A stretch of DNA of 64,000 nt from Nostoc sp. B(2019) (GTDB lineage Bacteria; Cyanobacteriota; Cyanobacteriia; Cyanobacteriales; Nostocaceae): assembly GCF_010091925.1 (NCBI RefSeq), contig NZ_WVID01000007.1, positions 124,001-188,000 of the forward strand, given 5' to 3'. The stretch's first letter is position 1; each line of letters opens with the position of its first letter. Both the position numbers and the translations under genes were made by a program. The notes beneath the pieces were generated by a model. The model was not told where the DNA came from and searched no databases. It saw only the letters and a list, made by a program, of their open reading frames with translations. Positions 9,278 through 18,971 of the stretch are shown here, piece by piece.

Positions 9278-9898
9278 ATGAGCGATCAAAATCCCTACGA
9301 AAAACTTGGGGTATCAGAAGAGGCTAGCTTCGATGAAATTCAGGATGCTCGTAATCGCCTATTCGAGCAACACAGTGGCGATGCCAAGCGTCTAGAAATA
9401 ATTGAGGCAGCTTACGATGCGATTTTAATGGATCGCTTACGAATGCGCCAAGAAGGCAAAATCAAAGTACCTGAGCGTATCCGGTTCCCAGAGTTGCGTG
9501 TGCAATCACCTCCGAAAGAAAGTCCAACCCCGCGTGAGCAGTCGCCCGCATGGCTGCAACGAATGTTGGATCAACCAACACCTGCGGATGTACTTTTACC
9601 AGGAGCTTGGTATCTTGGCTTGAGTGCGATCAGTGTGTTTTATCCAGAGGCGGGCGACCAGATTTTGCAGTTAGCATTGGTGGTTGGGGTAGGAGTAAGT
9701 ATTTACTTTCTCAATCGCAAAGAAGGCAAATTTGGTAGAGCAGTTTTGTTCACGCTAATCTGTTTGATAATTGGCCTAATCGCTGGAGGATTAGTTGCTA
9801 GCTGGCTAATATCTCAAACACCATTCATTACGTCGAATCAGTTCTCTACGGTACTAACATTTATATTGTTGTGGTTGGTTAGTAGCTTTCTACGTTAA
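9278..9898 (+). CDS. CPP1-like J-domain-related membrane protein (DUF3353)
   Basis: A 206-residue protein. It starts with a J-like helical domain (residues 1-55: NPYEKLGVSEEASFDEIQDA, then DAKRLEIIEAAYDAILMDRL). A proline-rich linker and three or four membrane segments (about 105-205) follow. The canonical HPD of true DnaJ proteins is absent. This is the arrangement of the cyanobacterial and plastid CPP1 family. In plants CPP1 stabilises light-dependent protochlorophyllide oxidoreductase; by analogy a role in chlorophyll synthesis or membrane-protein folding is likely. Confidence 0.85.
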   Translation: MSDQNPYEKLGVSEEASFDEIQDARNRLFEQHSGDAKRLEIIEAAYDAILMDRLRMRQEGKIKVPERIRFPELRVQSPPKESPTPREQSPAWLQRMLDQPTPADVLLPGAWYLGLSAISVFYPEAGDQILQLALVVGVGVSIYFLNRKEGKFGRAVLFTLICLIIGLIAGGLVASWLISQTPFITSNQFSTVLTFILLWLVSSFLR

Positions 9899-10085
9899 AC
9901 CAAGTTGGGATTAGGGCCATACCCTATTTCTACCTGTTGGAAAGTCTACTCAAACAACATGGGTGTGAGTTTTGGATTTTGGATGTGTATTGCTGGTAAA
10001 TGGTAATGGGTTAGAAACCAATTACCTATTACCAAGATGAAAAGAAAATAGACGAATTCCCATTTGAAGTCGTAGATGCACAGTC

Positions 10086-10778
10086 CTAGATAAGACGTTG
10101 AGGCTCTAAGATTAAACCTACTGCAAAGCTTAGATCCTTAACAATTAAGTCGGGGTGGTAAAGTTCTAGTTGAGTGCGATCGCGAATGCCACACTCCACA
10201 GCCATCACCTTGATACCGTGTTTTTTAGCAGCAGCAATGTCCGCTTCTGTATCCCCCACCATCCAAGTATCCGCAGCCGAGGAAAGTTCTGTTAACGCTC
10301 GTGCCATCAACAAAGGCTTATCTTCGATGTCGCGGGTTTTAACGTAGTCGTTACTCAGACAATAACAACGGTTTTCTGGGAAAAATCTACCTAAATCGTA
10401 TTTTTTAAAAGCATAATCTAATTCCCAAACCCGGCGCATGGTCATAACCGCTAAATCGACACCAGCTTGTTGAATTTTTAATAGTGCATCTACAGCACCA
10501 GGTGCGAGGCTATCATACTGGAAGTAAGGTTCTGTATGTACTGTTTGCCGCCGTAACTGGGAAAATTCTTGTGCTTGTGCTTCGTCCAATCCAGAATTCA
10601 AGGCGATTTGTTTTTCGGGAACGCGCGATCGCTTCATCTGCCAAAATTCCGCTTTAGAAAGTTCTCGCACTGTTTGATTTTGGTATCGAGTTTTTTCCAA
10701 GCAGAATTGATAAACACGGTAGTATCGTTCAGAAACATCAATAATCGGGCCGTCGAAGTCAGTAATTAGTCTTAGCAT
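10086..10778 (-). CDS. HAD-superfamily hydrolase
   Basis: A 230-residue phosphatase-like protein. Motif I is DFDGPIID, with the nucleophile and acid aspartates. Motif II is the Thr in AVMTMRR. Motif IV is VGDTEADIAAAKKHG. An inserted helical cap spans about 20-90. This fits small-molecule phosphatases of the Gph/beta-phosphoglucomutase branch. The substrate cannot be read from the sequence. It stands alone upstream of HPPD on the same strand with a gap of about 144 bp. Confidence 0.85.
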   Translation of the reverse strand: MLRLITDFDGPIIDVSERYYRVYQFCLEKTRYQNQTVRELSKAEFWQMKRSRVPEKQIALNSGLDEAQAQEFSQLRRQTVHTEPYFQYDSLAPGAVDALLKIQQAGVDLAVMTMRRVWELDYAFKKYDLGRFFPENRCYCLSNDYVKTRDIEDKPLLMARALTELSSAADTWMVGDTEADIAAAKKHGIKVMAVECGIRDRTQLELYHPDLIVKDLSFAVGLILEPQRLI

Positions 10779-10922
10779 CGGCGGGAAATGTTAATATTTA
10801 TTAAAATTATCTCATTTGTGTGGCTATTTTTTGAGAAACCAACAGCAATCTCAGGTTTAGCTAGGCGTTTTTTTTAGAAACCTCTTTTTAAGGAAGCAGG
10901 GAAATCTGGAATTTTAAATTGT

Positions 10923-12038
10923 TTAATTGAGAGTACCGCGTTTGATTTGTTCGCTTTCAATAGCTTCAAATAAGGCGCGAAAGTTGCCTTCCCCAAAACC
11001 TTGAGCCTGGGAACGGCGTTCAATAAACTCAAAGAAAAATGTCGGCTGTTCAAAAATGGGCTGTGTGAAAATTTGTAGTAGTAGGGGCGCGGCATTTCGT
11101 GCGTCTAAAGGAGCATCTTCTTGCCAGTCTACTAAAATTTCCTGTTGGGCGATCGCTTCAATTTCTTGGTGTGATAGTGGGAGTCCTCGCCGCTGTTTTA
11201 GCCGTGAGTAGTAGCTGTTGGGAACTGAGAGTAAGGATAAACCATCGGCACGAAATTGAGCGATCGCACTAATAAGATTGGGTGTTCGCAAAGCGATATG
11301 TTGAATTCCAGGGCCGCGGTTAACATCTAGAAATTCCTGAATTTGGGAATTGCTAGAAGCTGGCTCATTAATTGGCATCTGTACGCTACCATTGCGCGAA
11401 ACCATCACTCGGCTGTGTAAGGCAGAGCGATCAGTTTTAATTTTAAATACCTGTTGGGGTTGAAAATCTAGGATTTTTTCATACCAAGCAACAGCTCGCT
11501 CTAAATCGCCTGCTGCCACATTTAGCACTATGTGATCTATGGCGGTAATCGAAGAGAAAGGGGTATTAAGAGGAGCGGTGGACAAGAGTACTTGTTTACT
11601 TATTTCCTCTAGCCTCGTACTCTCCCACTCTTCTCCTCTAGGAGAGTGCCTTTCTATTAACGTATGAGTTAGCCCGCCCCAAGCGGAAATTTTACCCCAC
11701 TTGAGGGATATATCACCCTGCTGATGTTGTTGAATGGGTTGTATAACTTCGGCATCGTGTGCTTGAGCCAGGGCGATCGCTGCTTCCACATCTTCGACAA
11801 TGAAAGCGACATCTGCCACACCAGGTGGATGCTGATGCAGAAACTCAGCTACCGGACTTGTAGGCAATAGTGGTGAAGACAGCAAAAAACAGACTACACC
11901 ACTTTTCACGACTTCCGTACAAGTGTGAAATGAACTGATACTATCGGCTACTGCTTCAAAACCGAGATGGTGTACAAACCAATCCCGCCACACTTTGGCA
12001 TCTTCTACATAAAAGTGAACATGGTCAATTTTTATCAT
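10923..12038 (-). CDS. hppD: 4-hydroxyphenylpyruvate dioxygenase
   Basis: A 371-residue Fe(II) dioxygenase that makes homogentisate for tocopherol synthesis in cyanobacteria. Two VOC-type halves are visible (start IKIDHVHFYV; second half from AIDHIVLNV). The iron ligands are the His in AIDHIVLN, the His in GIQHIALRT and the Glu in FFFEFIERR near the C-terminus. The family's C-terminal GFGEGNFRALFEAIE is intact. The short-chain dehydrogenase lies just upstream on the same strand with a gap of about 106 bp, so co-expression is possible but not shown. Confidence 0.95.
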   Translation of the reverse strand: MIKIDHVHFYVEDAKVWRDWFVHHLGFEAVADSISSFHTCTEVVKSGVVCFLLSSPLLPTSPVAEFLHQHPPGVADVAFIVEDVEAAIALAQAHDAEVIQPIQQHQQGDISLKWGKISAWGGLTHTLIERHSPRGEEWESTRLEEISKQVLLSTAPLNTPFSSITAIDHIVLNVAAGDLERAVAWYEKILDFQPQQVFKIKTDRSALHSRVMVSRNGSVQMPINEPASSNSQIQEFLDVNRGPGIQHIALRTPNLISAIAQFRADGLSLLSVPNSYYSRLKQRRGLPLSHQEIEAIAQQEILVDWQEDAPLDARNAAPLLLQIFTQPIFEQPTFFFEFIERRSQAQGFGEGNFRALFEAIESEQIKRGTLN

Positions 12039-12144
12039 AAGTTACGAAAATCCAGCACAACAGCTTATATATCTGTAAATTTTGCCTTTTTTGCTAGATT
12101 TTCTGGTCTTTCCTAAGCAAGAATTATGTAAGCATACTCTGATT

Positions 12145-12849
12145 TTAAAAGAACAGATGACTATCCGGTTGAATATTAATTTCCATTGGCACAGCTTGCG
12201 GTTCCGCAGAAAGGGCAAAGAAAATCGCATTGGCAGCAGTTTCAGGACTAAGCATTTTTTTCCTATCTACCTTTAAATTCACGTTGTCCCAGAAGGGAGA
12301 ATCTACCCCACCAAAGTAGAATAGCGTGAACTTGATACCAAAACGCTTAAGTTCCTCTGCCATACACTTGCTAAAACCAACAACGCCAAACTTGGAAGCC
12401 GAATAAGCCGCGGCTGTCGCCATCGAATGTTTGCCCAAAATTCCGATCACGTTACAAATATGACCAGACTTACGCTTTTGCATTTCTTCAGCAGCCGCCT
12501 GAGTAGTGTAGAAGCTACCTTTTAAGTTGACATCTAGCATCTGATCCAAATCAGCTGGTTCCAGGTTGTTGTAGGGCTTGAGGATACCAGCACCAGCCGC
12601 ATTCACCAAAACATCGATTTGACCGAACTCGGCAATAGCCTTTTGTATTAAAGTGTCTACCTGTTGCGGATCAGTAATGTCGCAGGGAATAGTCAAAATT
12701 GACCCAGGTAAATCATCTGCTAGTGTTGTTAAACGAATTGCATCTCTGGCAGTCAGTATCAACTGTGCCCCTGTAGGGGCAAGTTTGCGAGTTAAAGCTG
12801 AACCAATGCCGCCAGTAGCACCGACAACGACGATAACTTTATCATGCAT
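12145..12849 (-). CDS. Short-chain dehydrogenase/reductase, catalytic Ser apparently replaced
   Basis: A 234-residue Rossmann-fold SDR with the cofactor motif GATGGIGSA, NAAG at the end of beta-4, and YSASK with the catalytic Tyr and Lys. The position 13 residues before the Tyr, normally Ser, reads Gly (CNVIGILGKHSMATAAAY), although a Ser is present at -7. Activity may therefore be altered or may use another residue. Arg/Ala-type residues after beta-2 (TARDAIR) suggest NADP preference. The substrate is unknown. It is transcribed in the same direction as HPPD. Confidence 0.88.
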   Translation of the reverse strand: MHDKVIVVVGATGGIGSALTRKLAPTGAQLILTARDAIRLTTLADDLPGSILTIPCDITDPQQVDTLIQKAIAEFGQIDVLVNAAGAGILKPYNNLEPADLDQMLDVNLKGSFYTTQAAAEEMQKRKSGHICNVIGILGKHSMATAAAYSASKFGVVGFSKCMAEELKRFGIKFTLFYFGGVDSPFWDNVNLKVDRKKMLSPETAANAIFFALSAEPQAVPMEINIQPDSHLFF

Positions 12850-13000
12850 TGTATTATTTACATTTATTTATATTATTTTACATAATACTAAATTACTGAC
12901 TAAGGTTGTGCGTAAGCTTATTTCAGTAGACTACACATTTAGTAGCATAATATACTATGTTGCATTCCATGCATTTGAAAATTGCTGTAATCCACCGAAT

Positions 13001-14548
13001 TCAAGAAAGCTTTGTGAGAAATCCTAAGAATCGTTTAGTTTTCGGGGTGAGGAGTGTGCGACGATAAGCATCCGCAGCTTTCTTGATAGCTTCAGCTTGA
13101 GTGGGATAAGGATGAATCACACTACTGAGCTTGCTCAAACCCAGTTTACCGACAATTGCCGTAGTTACTTCTGAGATCATCTCACCAGCATGACTGGCGA
13201 CAATAGTTGCACCGATAATTTCATCAGAACCTTTTTTGTGGTGGATTTTGAGAAATCCTAACTCTTCTCCGTCAGCGATCGCTCGGTCTACACTACTAAA
13301 AGGAATTGCGATCGTAGTCACATCAATGCCCAACTTTTGCGCCTCGTGTTCATACATTCCTACGTGGGCAATTTCGGGATCAGTATAAGTTACCCACGGC
13401 ATAACTAGACTACTGAGTTTAGAACGTCCCAAGCCAAAGGGAGAAAACAGCGTATTCTTAATCACAATTCGCGCCGCCGCATCAGCAGCATGGGTAAACT
13501 TCCAGTTCATGCAGATATCGCCAGCTGCATAAATCTTGGGATTCGTAGTCTGGAGATAATCATTTACCTTTACACCCTGGCGCTTATCGTATTCCACCCC
13601 CACTGCTTCTAAATTTAGACCTTCTACATTTGGCGCACGTCCAGTACCTACTAAAATTTCATCTACTGTGACAGAATCTCGGCGACCATTAGAAGAAAAG
13701 TAAAGTCTTTTGCCCTCAGTGACAGTTACCACTTCTTCCAACTGGGAATTTAGCACTACGCGAATTCCTTCATGAATCAAGACCTTTTGGAGAATTTCAG
13801 CAGCGCCAACATCTTCCTTGTTGAGGAGGTGAGAACCACGATGGAAAAGTATCACCTCACAACCCAAACGCCGGAAAGCTTGCGCTAATTCGCAACCAAT
13901 TGGCCCACCACCAATTACCGCTAAACGTTCTGGTCGTTGAATTAGGGAAAAAACCGTCTCGTTGGTTAGATAACCCGCCTTTTCAATTCCCGGTATCGAG
14001 AGTTGCGCGGCTCTGGCTCCAGTCGCAATTACAGCTTTTTTAAATCGGAGGGTTTTGTCCCCAACCTCTACGGTATTTTTACTCGCAAACCGACCGCTAC
14101 CCAAGAAGACATCAACCCCTAGTTTCTGAAAGCGGTCAGCCGAGTCATGATGACTAATACCAGCTCTTACCCGCCGCATCCGGGCCATGACTGCGGGAAA
14201 ATCAACGTCAATATGTTGGGGAATGTTAACCCCAAACTCTTTAGCATTCCAAATTTCGCCAACTACGCGAGAGGAGCGGATAACAGTTTTAGATGGTACG
14301 CAACCAACATTCAAGCAATCCCCACCCATGAGATGCTTTTCAATCAAAGCCACTTTTAAGCCCAAATCTAGACCGGCTGCACCAGCCGCCACCACTAATC
14401 CCGCTGTACCAGCGCCAATTACTACCAAGTCGTAAACATCAGCAGGTTCAGGATTAACCCAATTTGGGGGATGGACGTAGGACACTAACGTCTGGTTATA
14501 CTCATCCATTGGGCGAACTGTGACTCTCTCGAATTCTGAATTTGACAT
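13001..14548 (-). CDS. MerA-like FAD-dependent disulfide oxidoreductase
   Basis: A 515-residue class I pyridine nucleotide-disulfide oxidoreductase. It has the FAD motif VVIGAGTAGLV, the redox disulfide in GGDCLNVGCVPSK, the NAD(P) motif VIGGGPIGCELAQ, the second FAD motif IYAAGDICM, and the interface HPYPTQAEA with the His-Glu base pair. It lacks both the N-terminal HMA domain and the C-terminal vicinal cysteines of genuine mercuric reductase. 'Mercuric reductase' would therefore be an over-annotation. TVP38-family membrane proteins lie just upstream on the same strand, an association I recall from other cyanobacteria. The substrate is unknown. Confidence 0.9.
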   Translation of the reverse strand: MSNSEFERVTVRPMDEYNQTLVSYVHPPNWVNPEPADVYDLVVIGAGTAGLVVAAGAAGLDLGLKVALIEKHLMGGDCLNVGCVPSKTVIRSSRVVGEIWNAKEFGVNIPQHIDVDFPAVMARMRRVRAGISHHDSADRFQKLGVDVFLGSGRFASKNTVEVGDKTLRFKKAVIATGARAAQLSIPGIEKAGYLTNETVFSLIQRPERLAVIGGGPIGCELAQAFRRLGCEVILFHRGSHLLNKEDVGAAEILQKVLIHEGIRVVLNSQLEEVVTVTEGKRLYFSSNGRRDSVTVDEILVGTGRAPNVEGLNLEAVGVEYDKRQGVKVNDYLQTTNPKIYAAGDICMNWKFTHAADAAARIVIKNTLFSPFGLGRSKLSSLVMPWVTYTDPEIAHVGMYEHEAQKLGIDVTTIAIPFSSVDRAIADGEELGFLKIHHKKGSDEIIGATIVASHAGEMISEVTTAIVGKLGLSKLSSVIHPYPTQAEAIKKAADAYRRTLLTPKTKRFLGFLTKLS

Positions 14549-14840
14549 TGGTGATACCTCATTTGAACTGGGGACTGGAAACTGGGAAGATTTCTCAACT
14601 CTTTGGCTGGGGTTTGAATTCGAGATTGTTTAATAAGAAATACAGCCTTTAAACTGTTTTGTCAGTTCGATAATTAACAGACACTCTTCAAACTTAAGTT
14701 TATTTTTTAATTGTTTTTCTCGTTTCCTAGCTCTGCCTGAGAATGCTTACTAGAGACTCCGCCTCATTTTCTACATCTACGGAAGACAGCAGCCCTCAAG
14801 ATCAAATTCCCATACTCAGCATGGCAACGAGAATATGAAC

Positions 14841-15605
14841 TCATAATTCTTCTTCTAAAGCTTTTCGGGCAATACGGGTGACATAAATGGTAACTGCAAC
14901 TGTAGCAATCAAACCGATGAGCCGAATTCCCCATTGTAAAGTCGGGTTGGTGGGTTGAGCCTCAGTCCCAATCATGGCAAGATTACCGGCAAGGGAACCA
15001 ATATAAACGTACATGATGGTTCCGGGAATCATACCCACAGAGCCGATAAAATAGTCTTTGAGTGAAACTCCTGTGATGCCAAAGGCATAGTTCAATAAAT
15101 TGAACGGAAATATCGGAGACAGTCGCGTTAACAGCACAATTTTTAATCCTTCTTTGCCAACAGCTTGGTCAATAGCGGCAAATTTTTTGTTATCTGCAAT
15201 TTTACGTGCAACCCAGCCCCTTGCAACATAACGCCCGACAAGAAAAGCCGCAGTAGCGCCTAGAGTTGCACCAATAAATACATAGAGCGAACCCCAAACT
15301 ACACCAAAGACAACACCAGCACCCAAGGTAAGGATGGAACCTGGTAAGAAAGCGACAGTGGCAATAATATAAAGTGCGATAAATGCTAAAGCTCCTACTG
15401 CACCAATGCTATTAATCCACTGCAAGGCGTTCCGTAAAATTGCCTGGGGATTGAAAGAATTTGTACTAATGGATTTCTCTGCCAAGGCAAAGTTTGTATT
15501 CCATAAAAAAGCAAGACCAACAGTCAGTAATATTAATACACCTAGTTTAAAAAACTCTCTTGAGATTTTGGTACGAGATTGGTTTTTCATAATTTGATTT
15601 TTCAT
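14841..15605 (-). CDS. TVP38/TMEM64 (DedA/VTT-type) membrane protein
   Basis: A 254-residue polytopic membrane protein of the SNARE-associated/VTT superfamily. It has an N-terminal signal-anchor-like helix (residues 15-42). The core motifs are LPGSILTLGAGVVFGVVWG, ATLGATAAFLVGRYVAR, LLTRLSPIFPFNLLNYAFG and GSVGMIPGTIMYVYIGSLAG. Related proteins scramble or transport lipids, but this paralogue's substrate is unknown. A second in-frame ATG at residue 6 could be the start. It forms a tandem paralogous pair with the next gene. Confidence 0.9.
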   Translation of the reverse strand: MKNQIMKNQSRTKISREFFKLGVLILLTVGLAFLWNTNFALAEKSISTNSFNPQAILRNALQWINSIGAVGALAFIALYIIATVAFLPGSILTLGAGVVFGVVWGSLYVFIGATLGATAAFLVGRYVARGWVARKIADNKKFAAIDQAVGKEGLKIVLLTRLSPIFPFNLLNYAFGITGVSLKDYFIGSVGMIPGTIMYVYIGSLAGNLAMIGTEAQPTNPTLQWGIRLIGLIATVAVTIYVTRIARKALEEEL

Positions 15606-15930
15606 AAGTTGTAGAAGTGATAATTATCTTGAAGTACTTTTATTAAACATCTAGATTTTTTGTCATAATACTTTATTTAGGAAATGCTAGTTCTCTTGTT
15701 TGAATGCTTGAAAATAAGGATTTTAAGGGTTACGCAGAGGCGCAGAGATAAACTAGATAAGCTTATCTATTTAGCAGTTAGAATCTGATTTATACAAGAG
15801 GTCAACTAAATTAATCATTGTCGATCAAATCTTGACAGAACATTAAAAAGTTGATGAAAATATGATAATTGTAAACTTTCGTGGTTTTGGATACTAGTAA
15901 CAACAGTCAGGGGTTTATAAGCTTTTTAAA
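15606..15930. other. Spacer between TVP38 paralogues
   Basis: This 325-bp AT-rich spacer contains one copy of the short dispersed element TTACGCAGAGGCGCAGAGA near 15730. That element also occurs, interrupted, near 26825. No ORF is supported. The spacer probably holds the promoter of the downstream paralogue on the minus strand. Confidence 0.5.
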
Positions 15931-16677
15931 CTAATTGTTACTGTTTGGATCATTGGTGATTTCTGCTGTTGCTACACTTTGAGCTAGAGCTTTTTGAGCA
16001 ACTCTTGTGACATATATGGTTACTGCAACAGTAGCAATTAACCCAACCAGTTGTATCGCCCATTGCCAGATTTGAGTTTCTGGAGTAGTTGGCTGATGAG
16101 GCATATTAATTACGGCAAGATTACCAGCTAGAGAACCGATGTAAACGTACATTACTGTACCTGGAATGATGCCGATGGAACCTAAGATATAGTCTTTGAG
16201 GGAAACTTGTGTTACTCCAAAAGCATAATTTAATAAATTGAACGGAAAAACGGGAGATAAACGAGTCAATAGCACAATTTTCCATCCTTCTTTAGCAACT
16301 GCTAAATCAATTGCTTTAAATTTAGGATGTTTGTCCATCAGCTGGGTAATCCAATCCCGCGACAGGTAGCGTCCAATGAGAAAAGCGAAGATTGCTCCAA
16401 CTATTGCAGCAATTAATACATAGACTGACCCCCAAAATACGCCAAATAGGCAACCACCTTTGAGAGTTAGAAGAGAACCTGGTACAAACAGTAATGTTGC
16501 CAAGTTGTAAATTACTATGTATGCAATTGGCCCCAAAATGCCAAGACTATTAACCCAAAGGACTGAGGTCTGCAAAAGTCCCTGAACGTTAAACTGTTTA
16601 GCAGCAATTATTAGGGTAGCTACCAGGCAACTTAACAGTAACAGTTTGAGTTGGGAATTTAATTTGCGCTTCCTCAT
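15931..16677 (-). CDS. TVP38/TMEM64 membrane protein, paralogue
   Basis: A 248-residue protein colinear with the neighbouring 254-residue TVP38 gene. It shares FVPGSLLTLKGGCLFGVFWG, FAFLIGRYLSRDW, LLTRLSPVFPFNLLNYAFG and IPGTVMYVYIGSLAG. The two genes clearly arose by tandem duplication but have diverged in the N-terminal helix and C-terminal tail. The glycosyltransferase gene lies upstream on the same strand. Confidence 0.9.
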   Translation of the reverse strand: MRKRKLNSQLKLLLLSCLVATLIIAAKQFNVQGLLQTSVLWVNSLGILGPIAYIVIYNLATLLFVPGSLLTLKGGCLFGVFWGSVYVLIAAIVGAIFAFLIGRYLSRDWITQLMDKHPKFKAIDLAVAKEGWKIVLLTRLSPVFPFNLLNYAFGVTQVSLKDYILGSIGIIPGTVMYVYIGSLAGNLAVINMPHQPTTPETQIWQWAIQLVGLIATVAVTIYVTRVAQKALAQSVATAEITNDPNSNN

Positions 16678-16775
16678 TTTGATAAATTCACCTTTGGAGG
16701 TTTAATGTTCGCTTTTGAAGTCTCAACGCCTCGAATCCAATGCCACCAAGATAAACTACTTACATGAGAAACAGC

Positions 16776-17486
16776 TTAAATTCTTCTAAATTTTTCCCGG
16801 CTATACCAGCTATGAATTCGCTTAGGTGAAATACCGAGTAGATAGGCAATGATGATTATTTGATTAAGTAACGTAGTTTTAAAAACTCCCTTTTGCAACC
16901 ACCTACGGGCTGAAGTGACAACTGGCACAGGAATAATTACAATTTTTCCAATGTATTTTAAACGGCGCATGAGTTCAAAGTCTTCCATGATGGGCAATTC
17001 AGGAAAGCTACCAACTTGCTGAAATACTTCCTTTGTTAAAAAAATTGCTTGGTCGCCATAAGGCATTTGGCAAAAACGCGATCGCCAATTTACTCCCAAC
17101 TCCACCCATCGTAAACTCAAAATTGGTGCATCGATCCGCAATTTAAATGCACCAGCTACAGTCCGAGGCTGTTGTAGCGCCGTGCGAATCATGGCATCAA
17201 ACCCAGCTGGTAAACGGGTATCTGCATGAAGAAACAGCAGAATCTCACCACTAGCAGCCATAGCACCCGCATTCATTTGAGCAGCACGACCAGGGGATGA
17301 TGAAATAACTTTTACACCCAACGACTGAGCGATCGCTACTGTGTCATCTTGTGAGCCACCATCTACTACAATCACTTCTATATTTGTACTAGGTTGAGTC
17401 GTTGTGATTGCTTCTTTGATATTTCTCGCTTCATTTAACACTGGAATGATAATACAAATTTTGGCAGCGCCAATATTCTGACTCAT
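16776..17486 (-). CDS. Family-2 glycosyltransferase (TIGR04283-like)
   Basis: A 236-residue GT-A glycosyltransferase with IIIPVLNEARNI at the nucleotide site, VDGGSQDDT, the FLHADTRLP acidic metal motif, QMPYGDQAIFL, and PIMEDFELMRRLK. These match the family annotated as TIGR04283, some members of which are linked to arsenosugar biosynthesis. Arsenosugar formation would need arsM/arsS partners that are not in this window, so only the family is called. It lies upstream of the TVP38 pair on the same strand. Confidence 0.88.
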   Translation of the reverse strand: MSQNIGAAKICIIIPVLNEARNIKEAITTTQPSTNIEVIVVDGGSQDDTVAIAQSLGVKVISSSPGRAAQMNAGAMAASGEILLFLHADTRLPAGFDAMIRTALQQPRTVAGAFKLRIDAPILSLRWVELGVNWRSRFCQMPYGDQAIFLTKEVFQQVGSFPELPIMEDFELMRRLKYIGKIVIIPVPVVTSARRWLQKGVFKTTLLNQIIIIAYLLGISPKRIHSWYSREKFRRI

Positions 17487-17735
17487 GATTTCTGAATTTG
17501 CTGGTCTTGTTGTATTAGCTGGAAATAATTCGGTACAGCTATCATAGGGCTGCTCAGGATGAGTTGAGACGCTTGAGTGGTAATAATTAATACGTATGAC
17601 CGCTGAAAACGTCTCAATGCACCAGAGGCGGATGCTGAAGCGATCGCTTTAAATGATGATATTAGCAAAAGCAACAAAGTTATCGCATATATAAATTAGC
17701 AGTAAGCTGTTGTAGGGCGTTTGTAACAATGTACT

Positions 17736-18971
17736 ATGGCAACGATTAACGACAACTATCTCAAACTGAAAGCAGGTTATCTATTTCCTGAAATTGCTCG
17801 CCGGGTGAATGCCTTTGTTGAAGCTAATCCTGATGCCAAAGTCATCCGGCTAGGTATTGGTGATGTCACCGAACCACTGCCTGAAGCTTGCCGCACAGCT
17901 ATGATCAAAGCTGTTGAAGAAATGGGCGATCGCACCACCTTCAAAGGCTATGGCCCAGAACAAGGCTATGCTTGGTTACGGGAGAAAATTGCCACCCAAG
18001 ATTTCCAGGCGCGGGGGGCGCAAATAGATGCCTCAGAAATCTTCATCTCTGATGGTTCCAAATGTGACACGGGCAATATTCTGGAAATCTTTGGACATAA
18101 CAACACCATCGCCGTTACTGACCCTGTTTATCCCGTATATGTAGACACTAATGTGATGGCGGGAAATACTGGCGATGCTAACGATAAAGGCGAATTTGAA
18201 GGCTTAGTCTATCTGCCGATTACCGCTGAAAACAACTTTACCGCTGAAATTCCCTCTCAAAAAGTTGATTTAATTTATCTCTGCTTTCCTAATAACCCTA
18301 CTGGTGCGATCGCCACCAAAAAATACCTAAAAGCGTGGGTAGACTATGCCAAAGCCAATGGCTCGATCATTTTCTTTGACGCTGCTTACGAAGCCTACAT
18401 CACCGATCCTGAAATTCCCCACTCTATTTATGAGATTGAAGGAGCAAGGGAAGTTGCGATCGAGTTCCGTTCTTTCTCCAAGAATGCAGGCTTTACGGGA
18501 ACCCGGTGTGCATTAACCGTTGTGCCAAAAACACTAACAGGAAAAGCGGCTGATGGTTCCGATGTGGAACTCTGGAAGCTGTGGAATCGCCGTCAGTCCA
18601 CCAAGTTCAATGGAGTGTCCTACATCGTACAACGCGGAGCTGAGGCAGTCTATTCTCAAGAAGGACAGACACAAATCAAGGCGCTAGTTAGTTTCTATTT
18701 AGAAAATGCCAAAATTATTCGTGAGAAACTCACAGCCGCCGGATTAGCAGTATATGGCGGCGTGAATGCGCCTTACGTCTGGGTAAAAACGCCTAATGGT
18801 TTGTCCAGTTGGGAATTTTTTGATAAGCTGCTGCACACTGTAAATGTTGTAGGAACCCCTGGTTCTGGCTTTGGTGCCGCAGGCGAGGGTTACTTTCGCA
18901 TTTCAGCATTTAATAGCCGGGAGAATGTCGAAGAAGCAATGAAACGGATTGCTGAGAAGTTTAAGGTGTAG
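17736..18971 (+). CDS. dapL: LL-diaminopimelate aminotransferase
   Basis: A 411-residue class I PLP aminotransferase that makes LL-diaminopimelate directly from tetrahydrodipicolinate, the cyanobacterial and plant route to lysine and peptidoglycan DAP. Hallmarks are [20 protein letters not shown] at the N-terminus, [34 protein letters not shown], and the PLP lysine in [14 protein letters not shown]. The length is normal. Confidence 0.97.
   Translation: MATINDNYLKLKAGYLFPEIARRVNAFVEANPDAKVIRLGIGDVTEPLPEACRTAMIKAVEEMGDRTTFKGYGPEQGYAWLREKIATQDFQARGAQIDASEIFISDGSKCDTGNILEIFGHNNTIAVTDPVYPVYVDTNVMAGNTGDANDKGEFEGLVYLPITAENNFTAEIPSQKVDLIYLCFPNNPTGAIATKKYLKAWVDYAKANGSIIFFDAAYEAYITDPEIPHSIYEIEGAREVAIEFRSFSKNAGFTGTRCALTVVPKTLTGKAADGSDVELWKLWNRRQSTKFNGVSYIVQRGAEAVYSQEGQTQIKALVSFYLENAKIIREKLTAAGLAVYGGVNAPYVWVKTPNGLSSWEFFDKLLHTVNVVGTPGSGFGAAGEGYFRISAFNSRENVEEAMKRIAEKFKV

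Noticed and set aside
13001-14548. True mercuric reductase
   Set aside because: It lacks the N-terminal metal-binding domain and C-terminal Cys pair, and no mer genes lie nearby.
17483-17677. 64-residue minus-strand ORF overlapping the GT2 start by ATGA
   Set aside because: No conserved features; it runs through a HIP1-containing promoter region, so the overlap is probably chance.
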